Part shown: in pieces, positions 33,638 through 35,390 of the stretch
Layout: every line of letters begins with the position of its first letter
Position numbering within the stretch: position 1 is the first letter of the stretch
Assembly (NCBI GenBank): GCA_019693395.1
Contig: JAAMXP010000899.1
Location: 1-35,390, forward strand
Direction of reading: 5' to 3'
Length of the DNA: 35,390 bases
From: Ettlia oleoabundans
Taxonomy: Eukaryota > Chlorophyta > Chlorophyceae > Chlamydomonadales
Translations under genes and position numbers: made by a program
The notes under the pieces: model-generated
What the model was told of the DNA's origin: nothing
What the model saw: only the letters and a program-made list of their open reading frames with translations
Database searches by the model: none

Positions 33638-35100
33638 ATGGCGGTGACGGCTCAACCTGACCCGCTTACTTCCATCCGCACCTTCTTTGCGGAGAAACCT
33701 GCACAGGTGAGGCGATCAATGACCCAACAACATACAAAGTTGCTGCTCGGGAAAAGCTCGCCCGGCATACAAAGCTGATTGGGAAACTGTGCATAGCAGC
33801 GCGCATTCACGCTGTTTGTGCGCCTCCATGTTACCCTACTAATGTTCGATGTGCATAAGGCGTCCAGCGGCCCGCACGCTTCGCCTTGTGCACATATGCT
33901 GAAGGCGGCACCTGCCGCTGCCGTCCCTGCCGGCTCGCCTGGTATAGGTTTGCATTGCGTAAAATAGGGGTGACTGAAATGTATCAGGAGTTACTCTGAT
34001 AAAACGGTTGTTTTCTGGTCGTACATCTGCAGGTGCAGCAGAGAGTCGATGCCTGGACAGCAAAACAACCGGCGTGGGTGGAGGGCCTGGTGACGGGTAT
34101 CAAGGGCAGCAGCCAGGTGAAACCTCGGAACAGCGACGGCATACAGGCAGCGGCTGCCCCTCTCACTTTGCTGCAGCAGGAGGCACAGCAGGCTGTGGGA
34201 GGCACTTTGGGTGGCAATCTCTGTCGATTTCCTCGTAAGCTTTCTGTTTGCCCAACTGCATGGTTCTGATGCTCCATTCCAAGTTCTTGATGCGGCCTCC
34301 CTCCCTGTTTGCTGCTGCTGCCACCTGACAGGGCATGTTCCTGGGCCTGGTCATGGGCACCGTCGGCAAGATGAACGTGGACAGTGCGGCAGCAAGTGAG
34401 CAGAAAAACGGCAGCTGCATGGAGTCCTCGCTGAGGCCGTGCCCTTATTGCCGCCGCACCGTCATGCATGCACTGGGACTGTCCTCGATGTGTTGAGGTG
34501 TCTCCAACGAGTGGCAGCTGACGTTTCTCGCGTGAAGGGTCACATAGCGGTGCACCCAGCACCAGCCTGGGTACTGTGCCGCTGGTCAACAACGACACGC
34601 CCGGACATGCTGCCGCCGCCTTCCCCGCTACGGTTGGCTCATTGGGGCCCCCGGCCTCCCACTGTGCGCTTCCTCCTGCAGGCGGTGCCCCTATGGCGCC
34701 GCAGATGCTGAAAATGGGCGGCCCTTGGGTTCAGGTACGGCACAGCACAAGCACAGCACATCGTTAGTATGGTGTTGCGGAACAGACGGGGGCAGGGGTT
34801 GCTGGCACATGGCATAGGCAGGGCTGCTGAGCCAGGTGGCCATGCTGTGCCAGGTTGGGCACACAGCTATTACAAAACATGCCCCTCCAGCCCTTGCATG
34901 GCTGCCAGCCTGCCCGCCTGCAGTGCATGCATGCATGCTTGTCTATTGTATGACCTCATTGACCTTGTTTGGTTGTGCCTTTTGATGTGCAGGCGCGGAA
35001 TTTTGCGGTGATGACGGGCGTGAATGCGGGTGTGGTGGCGTTCATGAAGCGGTGGAGAGGCGGGCGGGAGGACCTGCAGAACCAGCTAGTAGGCACGTGA
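33638..35100 (+). CDS. Tim17/22/23-family protein, HP30-like (probably incomplete at right edge)
   Basis: Exons: 33638-33706, 34033 to about 34208, 34332-34395, 34682-34734, and from 34993. Text matches plant HP30-type proteins: WTAKQPAWVEGL near the start, a glycine-rich Tim17-type helix (VGGTL joined to GMFLGLVMGTVG), then GGPWVQARNFAVMTGVNAG and an RGGREDL turn. HP30 proteins form channels in the inner envelope of chloroplasts for transit-peptide-less precursors; a mitochondrial TIM role is the alternative. Two oddities. The exon 2/3 junction is one base out of frame with canonical sites. The last exon either stops at TGA 35098 or uses a CTA|GTAGGC donor after 35088; the second is likelier, because the remaining transmembrane helices of the family are absent. 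Confidence 0.7.
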
Positions 35101-35312
35101 CGGCGGTGGTGGGACGGTGCTGCCCACCATCGTGCAGCAAGTGGTGGGCCTAAGCCACAACACATGGCAGGGCTGGAGGGTCGGTCGTGCGGAGCTGGCC
35201 CAGCACCCAGCGGGCTCCTGTATGTCTGCATGTGGATACAGCAAATAGTGTGCCGGTATTGCATCACCGCTCGTGTTTGTTAATGTCAACCATGTTCTTC
35301 CTTTCCTACTCA

Positions 35313-35353
35313 TCACACGCACGCACGCACGCACGCGCGCACGCGCGCACACG

Positions 35354-35390
<37 letters not shown>
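35313..35390. repeat. CGCA/GC and CA microsatellite at right edge
   Basis: ACGC units (about 35315-35353) grade into a CA dinucleotide tract that runs to the last base, so its full length is unknown. Confidence 0.95.

Noticed and set aside
35086..35385. Minus-strand open frame with a Val-Cys run at the right edge
   Set aside because: It is produced by the CA/CGCA repeat and overlaps the HP30-like exon.

Overview
The window looks like nuclear DNA of a green alga (Chlorophyta). Genes are split into many short exons with mostly GT-AG introns of about 50-450 bp. Exons are GC-rich and introns often start GTGGGTGGG. TGTAA, the poly(A) signal typical of green algae, follows several stop codons. The gene content is plant-plastid in character: a CYP97C-type carotenoid hydroxylase, a thylakoid-lumen FKBP, an HP30-type Tim17/22 protein, and a likely OPR/RAP-type organelle RNA-binding protein. 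I found no prokaryotic operons, CRISPR arrays, rRNA, convincing tRNA or intact transposon. Exon models were built by hand from splice motifs and reading-frame continuity, so boundaries are inferences of varying quality.

Layout, left to right. 82-2299 (-): 3' part of an unnamed gene resembling algal OPR/RAP proteins, running off the left edge. 2667-3432 (+): MaoC-type hydroxyacyl-thioester dehydratase. 3957-5579 (-): lumenal FKBP16-3-like protein; it converges on the MaoC gene over a near-palindromic poly(A) site. 5580-7681: no gene I can defend, one weak candidate. 7682-9619 (-): phase-consistent exons of an unidentified gene. 10242-11592 (+): dual-specificity phosphatase. 12605-21433 (+): a 24-exon voltage-gated K+ channel (S1-S6, GYGD filter, C-linker, cyclic-nucleotide-binding-like domain, long low-complexity tail), with an assembly gap in one intron. 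22104-27647 (-): 16-exon CYP97C. 28076-29532 (+): OPA3-like protein, divergent from CYP97C. 30267-30994 (+): EMC5. 31429-33225 (-): probable plastid protein of unknown function, 5' end unresolved. 33638-35100 (+): HP30-like gene, probably running off the right edge.

The genes do not form a pathway or cluster; neighbours serve different compartments (thylakoid lumen, mitochondrion, ER, plasma membrane, plastid). They are arranged as alternating divergent and convergent pairs with short shared promoters or shared 3' regions. The most notable observations are four apparent GC-AG introns, a channel whose nucleotide-binding-like domain lacks the usual phosphate-binding arginine, a 10-bp element (CGATCGACGG) found in three non-coding 5' regions, a one-base splice-frame conflict in the HP30-like gene, and three genes of unknown function. 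I did not find a convincing new multi-gene system.
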